The notes under the pieces are model-generated. The model was not told where the DNA came from. It made no database searches and saw only the letters and a list, made by a program, of their open reading frames with translations. From the NCBI GenBank assembly GCA_963691815.1, contig OY829657.1:6520092-6584091 (forward strand): 64,000 nt of DNA, given 5' to 3'. The position numbers and the translations under genes were made by a program. This document shows, piece after piece, positions 39,401 to 52,045 of this stretch (positions are counted from its first letter, which is position 1; the number at the start of each line of letters is the position of its first letter). The DNA is from Echiichthys vipera. Lineage: Eukaryota; Chordata; Actinopteri; Perciformes; Trachinidae.

Positions 39401-42400
39401 ATTATTTCTTCCTTTTTTAATTTAGATACTTGCAATTTCAGTGAGAAGATTATAACTCTCCAGATACCTTATGTATGGTGCAATTTAATATGGTAAAATA
39501 GACTTAATTGTCCTTGTGGGAAGTTTGTTTTGGACTCGGAGCACCGCTAATCCAGCATCATTAAAAAATTTAAAAAGAATCAGTAGAACTACACACGATA
39601 CTGTTTAATACTTGAATCAATTATCTTCTAATTACAGGTTTTTAATGTTTACTCTCTCCCTCGCAAGAAGAAAGTATTGTCATCACCACTGTATTCAAAA
39701 TAATATCAATATATCTGTGTCTTTCAGTGGAAGACCTCATGCACCTGGCCTGCTCCAGTGTTTTGTGCGGAGGAGGCACCAACCAGGAGTTAGCCCACCA
39801 TTGTCTGTACGAGTGCAAAGGGGACACAATGGTGAGCGCAACAGAACAATCCACACTGACTGACAGCTGTGGACTGTGCAGACACGAGACGGGCTCTAAC
39901 CCGCACATGCACACCACCTCCCAATGCGGTCTGAGCGACTGGACCTCAGTGCGCCCTGGGTGCGTTCACACCTATACTTAGAGCTGACCACTTGGGATCA
40001 GATCACTTAGGATGCATGTTAATACCAGGTCTGAACAGGGGCCAAACGTTAGCTTCATATCTCACTAACACTCACACACAGCAGTTAGAAAAGTAAGAAC
40101 CTGATTACTGACCAGCTGCATGTAAACACAAAGTTAAAGTAATCAGGATGTTCCAGCGCACGTTTCCTCCGACCTTGTGCCTCGATCCGATGTCTTTCAC
40201 TAACCTGGTTTGTCCTGCGCATGTGAGCGTAGTGATTGAATGCCTTCACGTGAAGCCGTAGATGATTACTGAACGGAAGTGACTGATGTGTAGACTTTCA
40301 GTACGCTGTGTACCGAAACTGGTGTGGTGGCGTTGAGATGACTGAGATAGTAAAACGGTTTGGTTATTTAGCCAGGGTGATGGAGGGACGCCGCTATGTA
40401 GAGCAGAAGAGCTGCACATGGTGTCAGTGAGGTGTGATGCACAGGCTCAATCTATTGCTAGTTCAAGTCGTTCTTTCAAGTAAAGTTCCAGCTTCTTAAA
40501 CCTGCTTTTTTTGTCTTTTGTGATGATAAACCGATTGTATTTGGGTTTTGTGCTGATTGTCAGACAAAACAGGGCTTTAGGAAACTGTGGGTGTTTAAAT
40601 TCTCGCTGTTTCTGACATTTCATAGCCCCGAAAGATAAACCGATTAATCTGACAGATTACTCAATAATGAAAATAATTGTTAGCTGCAGCCCTTGTTGAG
40701 TGGTTAAGTGTTGTAGCCGTGTTGTCCGGACATATTTGCAAAGACAGGAAGCATGATGAGGGGTAAGGTTTCGTCCTTTCAACATGCATTATACAGCAGA
40801 TTGCCCTTAATTAATTAATGTAATTATATTAGGTTTGCATGAAAACGTTACTTGGATGTACTTGAAAGCAACTCAAGCAACCGGACAAAACATCCAAGTC
40901 ATAAATATGCCTGAGGAAGGTCAGAAAGGCATAAATGTTTATGAGCACTCGCAGTGTTACAGAGGAATCGGATTGGTCCAATGGGTGCTCCACCTATACT
41001 GCAGCAATGTTGCACCCTGTGTCTCATACCTATTGCATCACTGTCAGACCACTAATTACATCAGGGTGCATCATCAGGGCGAGTGCAGCTTGCAGTGCAC
41101 ACATCCACCGTCCATCTTTGACCTCTGTAGAAAACAGCTATTTGAAGCACGTTGCCATGAGCAAATAAAACACACCATACCATAATAAATCTGCCTGATT
41201 ACAGTTAATAACAACAACACAAAGGAAAACTTGCCTTGTGCTGTTTGTGATAATGAAGCCAGATAGCCGCCACTGTTAAACGTTATGAAGCAGCATCTCG
41301 AGTGGCTCTTTCCAGGTCGTATCATCCCCATTGAAATACCAACTGTCATATTTATTATTATTTATGTGAGGCAGAGGGATGATGGGATGAATAAAAAGAG
41401 AGGAGCGCTTAGCATCTCAGAATAGCCGTGCTACATGCGACCAGCTTGTATCTTATAGTGATAATAATTAGAAGAAGAAGAAGAAGAAGAATTCCTTTAT
41501 TAGTCCCGCAACGGGGGAGATTCTATTTCTTCACTCTATTATAGTTATTCATGTTACACACACACACACACAGGCCCGAAATACACACACACACATGCAC
41601 AGACAGCACCTATATACATGCAATTAATGGAGAGATGTCAGAGCGAGGGGGCTGCCAGTGACCAGCGCCCTGAGCAGTTGGGGGTTCGGTGCCTTGCTCA
41701 ACAGCACCTCGGCAGTGCCCAGGAGATGAACTGGCACCTAATAAATAAATGTGATTTGGTCAGGGATGAAACAATTAGGTGATAAGATGATCGACAGAAA
41801 GCCAAATATTATAATAATCATCAATCTTTTCTGTCACGTTCCATACATGGTCCACACAGGGACTTGAACCGGTGACCCTCTGGTTCCCAGCCAAGTCACC
41901 TATGGACAAGCAAAAATTTTTACATTTATTATTATGTCAAGACAAGAAAAAGAAGCAAATTCTCACATCTAAATAGCTAGAACTAACAAATATTTGGCAT
42001 TTTTGCTTTGAAAATCAACAATTAATCATTTATCCAAATAGTTGCTGATTCGTTTTCTAATCAACTATTCATTCATCAATTAATTGACTAATCACCGCAT
42101 TTGTAATACATAAATTTCTATACAAACGTATTGCTTTACAACATAAAGACAGACAGCAATATGAAGCTGTATTGGAACAAACTTACAAAGTGCTTTAACA
42201 TGATGGCAAAAAACAAGTTAAGATATCTATGATTTAAAAAAAAATCAAGTCACATTTTTAACTCAAAGACTATTTGTGTCCTGTGCTAAGAAGACCTGTT
42301 TTATAACAATAAGTTACAGTGGCTTTAACAGATGAATTATTTGACACTGATGAAATGAAAAAAGACTCAAAGAGGCGTACTTTCCTCCTTACAGCGGCTT

Positions 42401-45400
42401 AAAGAGGGATCCTAAATCAATACTTCCATTATTGAAGACGCACAAGCTGGAGTTGACTCGCAGAGCTGTCAGAGTGGTTTGTGTTAGAACTGGAGGAGAT
42501 TTCAGGCCCTACCGACCAATACTGGTCCAACGTTGTCAAGGAAACTATTAGCTGGGGGGGGGGGGGTGTCAAAGCGCCCACTCTCTGCAGCAGCAGTCCG
42601 GCTCAAACTGCCGCCTTTCAGCATTCAAGCACAATCAAGACTTCTCAAAAAACACAAAGTGTATTCTTATTTTTACAAAGCCAGACAGAGTGCAATCATG
42701 ATACGATGCACTCGGTACCTAATACGTGCAGGAACGATGGTTATCTCACTCCCTGGTTACCTGTCAGGTTCATTGTTCGGATCAGTGTGTTTACAGCTAC
42801 ATAGATTACAACTGGAGCGCCTAATAGAGCCAAGAGTCACTTAGCAGGGATGACCTGCTACATAAACGCTCAAATGTTAGTTCTCTTTCAAGCATTGTTA
42901 AAAACAAACTCTTTTTGTTTGGTTTCTCAGGCTGCGCTGTCCCTCCTGCTGCTGAGGAACCCAGTTTTCACCAAGTCTCATCATCTGGTGAACTACCACT
43001 ACTCAGGTAAGTCATATACAAATAACATTATTCTGGGTGTGGTGGTCAGCGCTGTCACCTCACAATACAGGGGTTCTTGGTACGAATCCCGGCTGGGGCC
43101 CTTCTGTGTGGAGTTTGCATGTTCTCCCCGTGTCTGCGTGGGTTTTGTCCGGGTTCTCTGGTTTCCTCCCACAGTCCAAAGACGTGCACGTGTGTTAGGT
43201 TCATTGATGACTCTAAATCACCCGTACGTGTGAATGGTTGTCTGTCTCTGTTCGTCTCTATGTGCCCTGCGATAGACTGGCGTCCAGGGTGGACCCCGCC
43301 TCACGCCCGATGTCAGCTGGGATCGGCTCCAGCCCCCCCGCGACCCTGACAGGGACAAGCGGTTGAGGATGAATGAATTAATGTACTTAGAATTTAAATG
43401 TCTTTTTTTTTTTTACCTGCGATAATAAATAAATGTGATTTGGTTAGGGATGAAACAATTAGGTGATAAGATGATCGACAGAAAGCCAAATATTATATTA
43501 ATCCATCAATCGTTTCTGTATTCTTTTCTGCTGTATTGATTTTGTATTATTAGACAATGAATCATCATATTTGGGTCGTAGACTGTTGAATGGAAAGACA
43601 AGTTATTTGAAGATAACAACAGTCAATTTTTTACTATTTTTTTAGACACTTTCTAGACCAAACCATTAACTAATTTATCAGGAAAATGGTCGCCGGGTTA
43701 ATTGATAACAAACATAACTGTTATCGAGAGACAATGAGAAGTTGATTACAGTCACAGAAGGTTCATTAAATTCAGAAATAATGATTTTCTGGCGTCCATT
43801 AATGCCTTGTCTGGTTAACCCCACCCAGCTGGTATTTACACGCTCAAGACAAACTCATAATAAGTTGAAAATCCTGATTTCAGCCGAGATGAAATCTGAA
43901 TATGCTTATGTTTTGGTTTGGTTCATAATAATGGCCGTGACAACAATCAGTTTCCTCCCCTATTTCTTTGAAACCATCTTAACAGTGACTTCCTAAGCCT
44001 TGCCTCCAAGCGACGGCAGCTGCAGCAGTGAGAGTGTCAGGGCCGTGGTGGGGTGGGGGTAGCGGGTGACTGTGGAGGATTGTCAGGGTCAACGCCATGA
44101 GGGAAGGAGGGGAGTCGGGAGGGGGTTTACAGCATGTGGTTAATCCTAAGCAGAAGACAGGAGAGCCATTGTTTATCGTGTGTGCGCGTGTGTGTGTGTG
44201 CGTGTCTGTGTGTTTGTGTGTGTGTTTTAAGGGTGGGGGTGAGCTTGTCAGGGTTTGCACACATTCAGATTTCGTCTGGGAGCAGATACTTGTTGAGTGT
44301 TTTTAATTAAACTCTTTTTAAATGTCTCTCCCTCAGGATCAGACAGCTGGACCGCAGCTGAGCGACGCCAGTTCAACAAAGGCATCACTGCATACAAGAA
44401 GGACTTCTTCATGGTGCAGAAACAGGTATGTGGTGCTTTCAAACACAAGAGCAGGAAAATAGAAACTCTCCGTTCTAGTCCAGACCACACAGTAGCTGCG
44501 GGCCGATTAGCCTTCCCGAGATTAAAAAAAAAAAAACTGTGCACACAATATTTTCCCTGACAATGGGTGGGTGGGGAAAAGGGAAACACAGTCACTCTGG
44601 AACAATGTTTCCTTCTTGTTTAATTATTTGCAGTGTCACAGTCAATTATTGTTTTTCCACAAGGCTGCAAAACTGTTTCATTTTCTTGTTTTAACCACTT
44701 CAGTGATCAAGAAAGAGTGGCCAAACCAACAGATTAAAGGCTAATTCCAATTGTATTTTATTATCTAGGAAGGACATTTCTCAATGCAAAATATACAGTA
44801 TAATGGTAAAAGACAATGCATGCAGCGCAATGCATAAAAGAAAAGCTGCACATCATCTGAGGTTGCTCTGTCTTTCAGTACAAGGCTGCTTTTTTTCCTA
44901 TTCAGCAGCTTCAAAATGACCTTTTGTGCTCGGTAACATGCAGTGACAAAACAAAAACTCCATTAAACTCGTGCGAATGTGTGTGTGGTTCACAGGTGAC
45001 CACTAAGTCGGTGGCACAGTGTGTGGAGTTCTACTACACGTACAAGAAACACGTCAAGATCGGCCGCAACGGGACGCTGATCTACGGCGAGGCGGAGCCT
45101 CTCGAGAGCAAAACCACAGAGGAGGAGACGGACCACAAGGTCAGGCCACGTTTATCATCTGTTCTGTTCCTCTGTCCCGTTACAACCTGTGCCCCAGAAG
45201 GAACCGCGAGACAGAAAATATTGATTTTAAATGCTTTAACCGCAAACTGTTTACAAGCTTCTGGAGCATTGTCTCAAGTAAGCCGGGACTAATGAAGCGC
45301 TCTGGTTAGAAATCGACAGAATGACTAGTTTGACTGCAGGGTGATCTGATGAAACATGGAGCTTCATTTAGAAGGGAAACTGCAGAATGTTCAGTTCAGA

Positions 45401-48400
45401 AATCACACTTGTCAGTATCGACTGCACATCATCCAGTATCCAGTATGTTTAAGTGATGCAATTTGACAGTTATCATGTAAGACACTCAGGTTCTTTCTTT
45501 ACTCACATTTAGTAATTTACTTTCTCTTCCTTGGGCCAGCAGGGCTCTCAGAGATTGGAGCCACAGAGGGAGGAGGACAGCAGGAAGTGGGAAGGGTCAG
45601 CTGACAGGAAACAGGATGTCGGCCCCACCAGGGTGACCCACACGCTGCAGACCACTGAGAATGTGAGTGTGAAATTAATCGGCATGGGAAAGGAAGGGAA
45701 ATAAAATGAATAGATAAGGGGATAAACGCTCCTACATCCTACAAGAGTGTGTCTTTGCCCTCAAAGCCCTCACTGTCAAGGGGAGAGATTTCTGTTTTTA
45801 TCCATTTTACGTTGGTTGTTTTTGTCTTTGAATCCCGAATATTTTTATAGTTTGCTTGTCTGTTACTGTATTGGCTTTTATCAAATGACTCCCCGTTTTC
45901 CAACACCTGTTTTTTGTAGGCCACACCACTGCATTTTTGTATAAAAACGCATATCCTTTGCTACGTTTGCGCCTCGCGCCTCCACACCACTACGACTTTT
46001 CAGAGTCCGTTTTAGTTTGAAAACTCTGGTTGCGATTTAGTCTGGACGGGCTGAAACTGTCACCTTTGGAAACGATGATGCAGATGCTCACATCAGTCAG
46101 TCTTATGAGTTATTTAGGCTGATATATTCCTTTTGTGATTTCATCCCTCTAGTGCAGGGGTGGGTAATTCCGGTCCAAGAGAGCCACTGTCCCACATGTT
46201 TTAGGTTTCTCTCTGCTCTAACACACCTGATTCTAATGATTTACTCGTTGTCAAGCAGCTGATGCTCGTCACAGTTTGGTTATTGTTAGACTCAGGTGTG
46301 TGAGGGTTAGGGAGAAACTTAAAACATGCAGGACAGCGGCTCTCCAGGACCAGAATTGCCCACCCCTGCTCTAGTGGGTGCTTCTTTCTTTGGATAGAGC
46401 TCCACTATACCGGTTTAGTATGTGCTTGTATCTTCCTTACAAGAACTGCCAATCAACTGCCTGAAGTATTTTTTTTATTTTCAAGTTTAATAAATCCGTG
46501 TTTTTCAACCACAGAGTGACAATAATCTGCTTCCAGTTTACACCGGGACGCCTGTGCCCATTGTACACGAACGGTCATTAGATATGCGTTTACAGGTGCG
46601 TTAATATGGACGCAGATTATTTATTTAGCTAAAACAATTGTGTGTGGGCAGAGATCAGTTTTGTTTGGAAACGCCATTTTAGAACAAAAATGTAGTAGTG
46701 TGGGTGAAGCCTTGGACTAGTCCTGTTGGGAAAGTTTCCCAGAGATCCTGTTAATTTAAGATTAAACGTCAGATCACCTGTAATGCTTTGTTTCTTGTAA
46801 AAGTGGAACTCTTTAGTTTGAGCTCTTTGTGGTGACATTCAGTGTCAGCTGTGGTTGGCTGCAGCTGGACAGATTGTTTCTGCAGTAAAGATTGAAGTAA
46901 ATACATATTTCTTGCGTTACACTTTCCATCACACACTCTTGAAGTTTGAACTGCGCCTCCTAAAAACTTTTAGGACTGACTGAACCTGCTAGTCTTGCTC
47001 CTTTGTGGCTACAAACAACCCATAATGCAACGCTCTCTGTAGGAGCTAGCGCACACAGAATATCAAATTTTGTGAATATGTAAATGTATTCAAACCACTA
47101 CTTCTACGAATTTAATACAACTATGCAAAAATCCTCATAAACCACAGAAGTAGGTCGGTGCTCCAGAGGGATTACTGTCGTTGTGTTAAAGTTAATTAAT
47201 ACTGTGGTGGTTATATTCTACTTATCATACTGTGTGCTGTCTCTTATTTATGCAAAAGTGTTTATTTATGCAAAAGCCAAAAAGCCAAAGAGTTATCAGT
47301 CTTTTTCTAGTATACTTTATTAGTATAGACACACACCTGCATATACTCAGATATTCAAGTAACGTGCAGAATATGTAGGAACATCCTCTGCATGCTCTTG
47401 CTTAGAAACCTCAGTTGGCCTCATCAGGCGTTTTGACACATTTGTCCTTTTGAACTCTTCCTGTCTGCTGTTTTGGCCAGTTGTTGGAATTTCTGCCCCC
47501 TGCTGGATATTTCAGAGGAGATCACTTGGCTCATGTCCATCTCTCTCTGGATTGTGTAACCCCATTATGTCAGTCAGGCAAACAATGACTCGACAAGAAA
47601 CCTTTATCCCCTTTTTTTGCGTTTGCATTTCACCGTTTAGCAAAAGTTGTTGCGGATAAAAGTGCCAGGCTGTGTGTTTTTCTATTTTCTGAAACTTTAT
47701 GTCCATAACTGGCACATTGTAATACTATCCTACATAAAAAAGGTGCTCATAAATTAGCTTTAGCCTCATTATTTTCCTTCCTTATTGCTCACAGGGACAT
47801 TAATGTTAACTAACGCCTCTCACTTTTATTTGTGTGTGTGTGTGTGTGTATGTGCGTGTGCAGCCTGGGACCGTTCTGATCATGAAAGGCCAGGAGGACG
47901 CCGGGAGGGACCAGCCGCTGCCCTGGGTCATCCACCCCCCTCAGCCGCCCCCTCCCAGCGCCAAAACTCGCTACGACAGCAACGCACGTAGGACCAGCCC
48001 TTCAACGGGCAACAAAGGCTCGGCCGCCCAGGAGGGAGAGTTCCCCTGCAAGAAATGTGGCAGGTCAGTGATCAGAAATACCCCGTCAGCCACCGCTGTT
48101 GTGTTGGAGACGTTGGCATGGCTCTGTTTACTTATGCAAAGCTGAAAGCAGCAGTTGCATAAGTGACCTTCGACTGAACTAGCTCGATATAAAGTACAAC
48201 ATTTCTGCAGGAAATATTGCTGCTGCTGTTGCCCACTTGGAATATGTATTGGTAAACAGAGGCGAAAGTGTCTCGTGGTGTTTGAAAGAATCAAGCCGTC
48301 CTGTAATGCTTTGATTAAATAATAGCGCGTCCTCTGGCAACACCGGGCCTGTTATTGCCAACTGTGTCCTAGCAACCGAATCACAGAGTGGATTCGGCAC

Positions 48401-50882
48401 ATCGCGCCTCTCGTCAATGCAACTCTACCCGAAGACTTGACGAGAGCTTCACTCGCCCTTTAAATACTCGCGCTGCTCAAAGTGTGCTCATTATAGATTA
48501 TCTACCACTTCAGAGTCTGATAAAGTATGTTTACAGCAAATCCGGTCAGGCTTATTATCCACTTTACAGTTATTGTGTCACATGTCATGCAGCTATAGAC
48601 CCGCTGTTGTGTCACATGCTGTGATATCCATGATATGGCCTTTTTATTACTCTGCCTTTATTTCCATACATGATAATGAACTTTGACCACAGAGTCAGAC
48701 TGTAACAGTTTGTTTATTGTTATACTTTACCAAACTGTAAAAGCATGGGGGTCATGATACGGTGCATGCAGAATACAGGGTATGTACGACCCCAATTCAC
48801 ATGAAGGTGTAAAACATAAATAAAAACTGAATACAATGATTTGCAAACCCTTTTTCAACTTATATTCAATTGAATACACTACAAAGACAAGGTATCTAAT
48901 CTTCAAACTGATAAACTGAAATTAATTTTTGCACAAAAAAAAGTGTATCAGTTTGAACATTAAATAGCGTGTTTTATAGTGTATTCAATTGAATATCGGT
49001 TGAACATGTTTTTGCAAATCTTCGTATTCTGTTTATGTTTACATGTCCCAACTTCATGTGAATTGGGGTTGTGGAGTGATGCATGCTACGCCATTAGCCA
49101 CATATACTGATGTTAGCAACACTCACCTGCGGGTTCTTGGTCAGCTCCAACAGATTCACGTCCACAGCAGCACAAGGTTAAATAGGACCTCTATAGTAAG
49201 TGCATCACTTAATTGTCAGCGTTTCTACACAAAGAAAATGTAATCAGTTTAATAAACTAGCTGTTTTCCCTTCCTGTCGGGGTGTAGGGTAAAAAAACAA
49301 CAGCATGTCTATTTTGCACCTGGGTGAGAATAGCCTCATGGCAGCGATCTGGCTATTTACATCTGACCACTCCTCCGCTGCCTTCTAGTAGTATAAAGAG
49401 CAACAAAGTGTGGCATTGTTGTCACTGTAGGTGAGTGGGTTACGCATTGGACTTTCACCATTCAGCCTAGGACCTAAAATGATGTTGACTTAAGGCCCCT
49501 ACACAGGATACGCAGTAAAATCGCTTTGCACCGGCTGTTCCATTCATTTCCTATGGAAGAGGCGGCAGCGCCCGTGGTAGCGGTGCGCACCGCTCAGATT
49601 TGCCTCTCTGCCGCTGCGCTCAAAGTTCAAATCAGTTGAACTTTGACCTAGTTGCTGCTGACCTTTCAAAGGCTTTCCTAGACAACCAGAGAGCATCAAG
49701 TCGGTTCAAGATCAAGGAAAAACTTATTGTGTGTCCGAGTTTCCCCAAACTATTTAACGTTACATTAAAGTCGTTTCCCGATCTCAGAAGAAAACATAAT
49801 GCTTGGAGGTTCATAAGCAGTCACACCAGGTTTGTGAATAGGTAGTTTACGAGCTAACGGTTGTTTCAATACTAACGTTCATTTAGCCGTTTACTGGGTC
49901 TCTGTGCCCAACCTCGCGTTGAGCCCACTGCAAAAAGCTTATCATGTGAAGGCCCCTTTATTATTTACCCAGTTTTGTTAGATTTAGGCAACAAAGGCAC
50001 ATGGTTAGGTTTAGACATCAAAACTACGTGGTTAGGGTCAGGCAAAAGAAATCGGTGAAAATAGCATTGTTGGCTACCGACAACCAGGTACAAGTTGCAT
50101 ACATTGATACATTGAAAGGGTGAAAATAGCCCAGGAAACAACCATCTTATATTAATCAGAGCAGCAGTCATCCATGCCAATTGCATGAAATGCAGTGATA
50201 TCCATTAAAATGCTTCAGATACAGCTGGTGAGGAAATAAGAATGATGCGTGTCCCAACTTAACACTGTCATTCAATGCTTGTACATAATCAAACAGGCAT
50301 CATAATTCTTCAGATGAGAAATGATTGAACTGATCAAAAGGGTTTTAAAACAGGATTCACCAGTGAGAATTGCGAAAAGCTTCCTGCGCGCCCACTGTGG
50401 TTATTAATGAATTTTTAATGCCCCACCGGCTTTAAAATCTTCCGTCACTGATGCAGCCTGGGAGAGAACGCTTTTTGTTCTCGATAATGTTGTTGTTTTC
50501 CAGCTCAGAGGTGTTGCGGCTTATTCTTATCAGATGACAAATGTGGTGTGAGTGTTGTGGCCCGGACACACACGTCTGAATGACAAAAGGCCACGACTTC
50601 ACCAGTAATGTGAATCAATAAGCCCTTCCTTATTTTTTTTGCAGGATTTTCTCCAAGGTGAAGAGCCGCAGCGCTCACATGAAGAGCCACGCAGAGCAAG
50701 AGAAGAAGGCCGCGGCGCTGAGGCAGAAAGAAGCCGAGGAACGAGAGGCGGCGAAAGCAGCTGCCGAGGCAGCCGCGGCCCTCGCCGCCAGGCAGCAGAA
50801 TGGGACGCGGCAGGGGGGCGGGGACAGCACCAACGACGAAACGACGGACGCAGAGGACGAGGACGATGCGGACTGGAAGTGA
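30467..50882 (+). CDS. mideas: MIDEAS / ELMSAN1, ELM2-SANT scaffold of the MiDAC deacetylase complex
   Basis: Twelve exons join in frame: 30467-32017, 35489-35761, 36242-36581, 36866-36932, 38943-39085, 39728-39831, 42931-43006, 44337-44425, 44996-45139, 45543-45662, 47864-48063 and 50645-50882; 1114 aa (human about 1045). Within MiDAC the protein holds HDAC1/2 and DNTTIP1 on chromatin. Visible: a Gln-rich tract (about 267-357), SRRLSKEG (about 438), GVIQSTRRKRRVSQEVN near 490, PSVIVTRRRS, the conserved IAPPVYSSITPYQSHLRSPV block, an ELM2 domain (about 745-825), a SANT domain (about 853-903, WTAAERRQFNKG ... VAQCVEFYYTYKK) and one C2H2 finger (C1031, C1034, H1047, H1051) split by the last intron. 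An Ala/Glu-rich helix and an acidic tail follow. A start at 30476 would remove three residues. TRERF1 and ZNF541 are relatives; the adjacent PTGR2 supports MIDEAS. Confidence 0.95.
31267..31535 (+). repeat. CAG/CAA-rich polyglutamine tract within MIDEAS exon 1
   Basis: About 90 codons of mixed CAG and CAA, with His, Ile and Leu interspersed and a longest pure run of about 10 Gln. Mixed codons make it less prone to slippage than pure CAG. Apparent minus-strand ORFs with poly-Leu/Val here are shadows. Confidence 0.93.
32018..35488. other. MIDEAS intron 1, nothing recognised
   Basis: A 3.5-kb intron. It contains a poly-C run (34161-34175) and a CpG-richer patch at 32750-33060 with no clear exon. 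No repeat family named. Confidence 0.5.
36933..38942. other. MIDEAS intron 4, nothing recognised
   Basis: A 2.0-kb intron without coding signal. It contains a perfect 20-bp palindrome GTGTTTCACATGTGAAACAC at 37697-37716. Confidence 0.5.
40530..40697 (+). repeat. Family C dispersed repeat fragment
   Basis: Contains AATGAAAATAATTGTTAGC followed by TGCAGCCCTT at its end, plus GTCAGACAAAACAGGG and CTGTTTCTGACATTTCATAG, matching the family described at 26380. Confidence 0.65.
41466..41907 (-). mobile_element. tRNA-headed SINE (family A), minus copy interrupted by family C
   Basis: Reverse complement of the SINE at 55806-56165. On the minus strand it has TCCATAGGTGACTTGGCTGG, a B box GGTTCAAGTCC, GCAAGGCACCGAACCCCC, and the tail CCCGTTGCGGGACTAATAAAGG with (TTC)n. 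Its body is interrupted at 41740-41837 by a segment of another repeat between GGACCATG and AGGTGCCAGTTCATC. Confidence 0.85.
41740..41837 (+). repeat. Family C segment inserted within the SINE
   Basis: AATAAATAAATGTGATTTGG plus the following ~75 bases are nearly identical to 43424-43520 and interrupt the SINE body. See the finding on a copied patch. Confidence 0.8.
41920..42120 (-). repeat. Family C dispersed repeat, reverse copy
   Basis: ATATTTGGCATTTTTGCTTTG and ATTAATTGACTAATCACCGC are reverse-complement phrases of the family C consensus as I remember it. Confidence 0.5.
43035..43380 (+). mobile_element. tRNA-headed SINE-like element (family B), plus copy
   Basis: Starts GTGTGGTGGTCAGCGCTGTC, has a B-box-like GGTACGAATCC, then GTGTGGAGTTTGCATGTTC, CTGGTTTCCTCCCACAGTCC, GGACCCCGCCTCACGCCCG and ends GACAAGCGGTTGAGGATGAA. 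It lies 29 bases after the exon end at 43006, inside MIDEAS intron 7. Same family as 17508-17842. Confidence 0.8.
43424..43720 (+). repeat. Family C dispersed repeat, longest copy
   Basis: Reads AGGGATGAAACAATTAGGTG, then GTAGACTGTTGAATGGAAAG and TTTAGACACTTTCTAGACC before ending near GTTAATTGATAAC. This order fits one long family C copy. Confidence 0.65.
45536..45542 (+). promoter_or_regulatory. NAGNAG tandem acceptor of MIDEAS exon 10
   Basis: CCAGCAG gives two acceptors three bases apart, so the protein either includes or lacks one Gln at residue 930 (1115 or 1114 aa). Both keep the frame. Confidence 0.75.
46155..46368. mobile_element. Complete short hAT MITE with perfect 8-bp target duplication
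   Basis: 214 bp with ends CAGGGGTGGGTAATTCCGG and (reverse complement of the right end) CAGGGGTGGGCAATTCTGG, flanked on both sides by CTCTAGTG (46147-46154 and 46369-46376). CAGGGGTGGG ends and an 8-bp duplication are diagnostic of hAT transposition. No coding capacity. It lies in MIDEAS intron 10. Confidence 0.92.
46377..47863. other. MIDEAS intron 10 remainder, nothing recognised
   Basis: No exon seen. It ends in a (TG)n run at about 47831-47860 serving as an unusual polypyrimidine/TG tract before the acceptor TGTGCAG. Confidence 0.5.
48787..49071. mobile_element. Nearly full-length palindromic MITE
   Basis: Left ACCCCAATTCACATGAAG is the exact reverse complement of right CTTCATGTGAATTGGGGT. 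Similarity continues inwards through AAACATAAATAAAAACTGAA and TTGCAAA to TATTCAATTGAATACACTA, so each arm is over 100 bp. No transposase frame. No clear target duplication. Lies in MIDEAS intron 11. Confidence 0.8.
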
Positions 50883-51037
50883 GAGAAAGTCCGCACACAA
50901 TGACTGCAACGCGCAGCTGGGCTTTTCTCTCCGGGACGGGAGGGGAAAAAAAAAAAAAAGAAGAATCCCTCCTGTGAACTTTGTGTATATTTTGTGGAAC
51001 ACGACTTCCGTTGCTTGGCACATTCAGGGACAGATTT

Positions 51038-51287
<250 letters not shown>

Positions 51288-51998
51288 ACTCACCAACGCC
51301 CCCTTTACTCTGCTTGAAAAGCTTTTTCAAGAGTTACCTCTCTTGGTCACAGGGCTCGGTCAAATCAAAGCCATGCCGCCTCTCTCGGCGCTCTCCTGCT
51401 CTCCGCGCCACGCCGCGGCCTTCCTCAGCACTTCGAGTCTCGCCCTGCTTCGTTCAACGGCCGAACAACTTGTTGGACCCCTTTTTCTCTCTCTCGATGA
51501 GCCACAACACGCACTTGCTTAAGCTGCAGCCCAACTGGATGAAGTTTTGGCATATGAACAGTGAAATATGACAGCTGGGGGAGTGCGGCAGCGCGAACGA
51601 AGGGAGTTAGTTTCTCCGCTCTACGACAGATGGAGGGATGGCATGTAAAACTGTTGCCTTTGTTTCGCCGCTCTTCTGCACTCAAGGCTGCCAAAAGCTT
51701 TCTCAGACGCATGATGCGCACCAAATGGGTTCTCTCTCTCTCTCTCTCTCTCTCCAAGCGTTGTTCATTTGGGCTTTAGTTCTGTGAATCCCCCCCCCCC
51801 TCAGCCCTCGTCACTTTTTATAGTTCCCGGTTTGTTCCTCACTGTTGATGCCTTGGATGTTTTGATGCTTTTTATCTTGAAATGACAATCAATTTTACAC
51901 TGTTGTTTTTTTTTTTTTTAAATATATATATATATATATATACAGGTAAATGTTACTTTTCTGCCTGTGTCGCTATATATGGTTATTGTTGTTTTTGT

Positions 51999-52006
51999 GA
52001 ATATTC

Positions 52007-52042
<36 letters not shown>
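51999..52042. repeat. (ATT)n microsatellite
   Basis: TTATT/ATT trinucleotide run. A (TA)n run lies just before it at 51923-51942. Confidence 0.85.
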
Positions 52043-52045
<3 letters not shown>

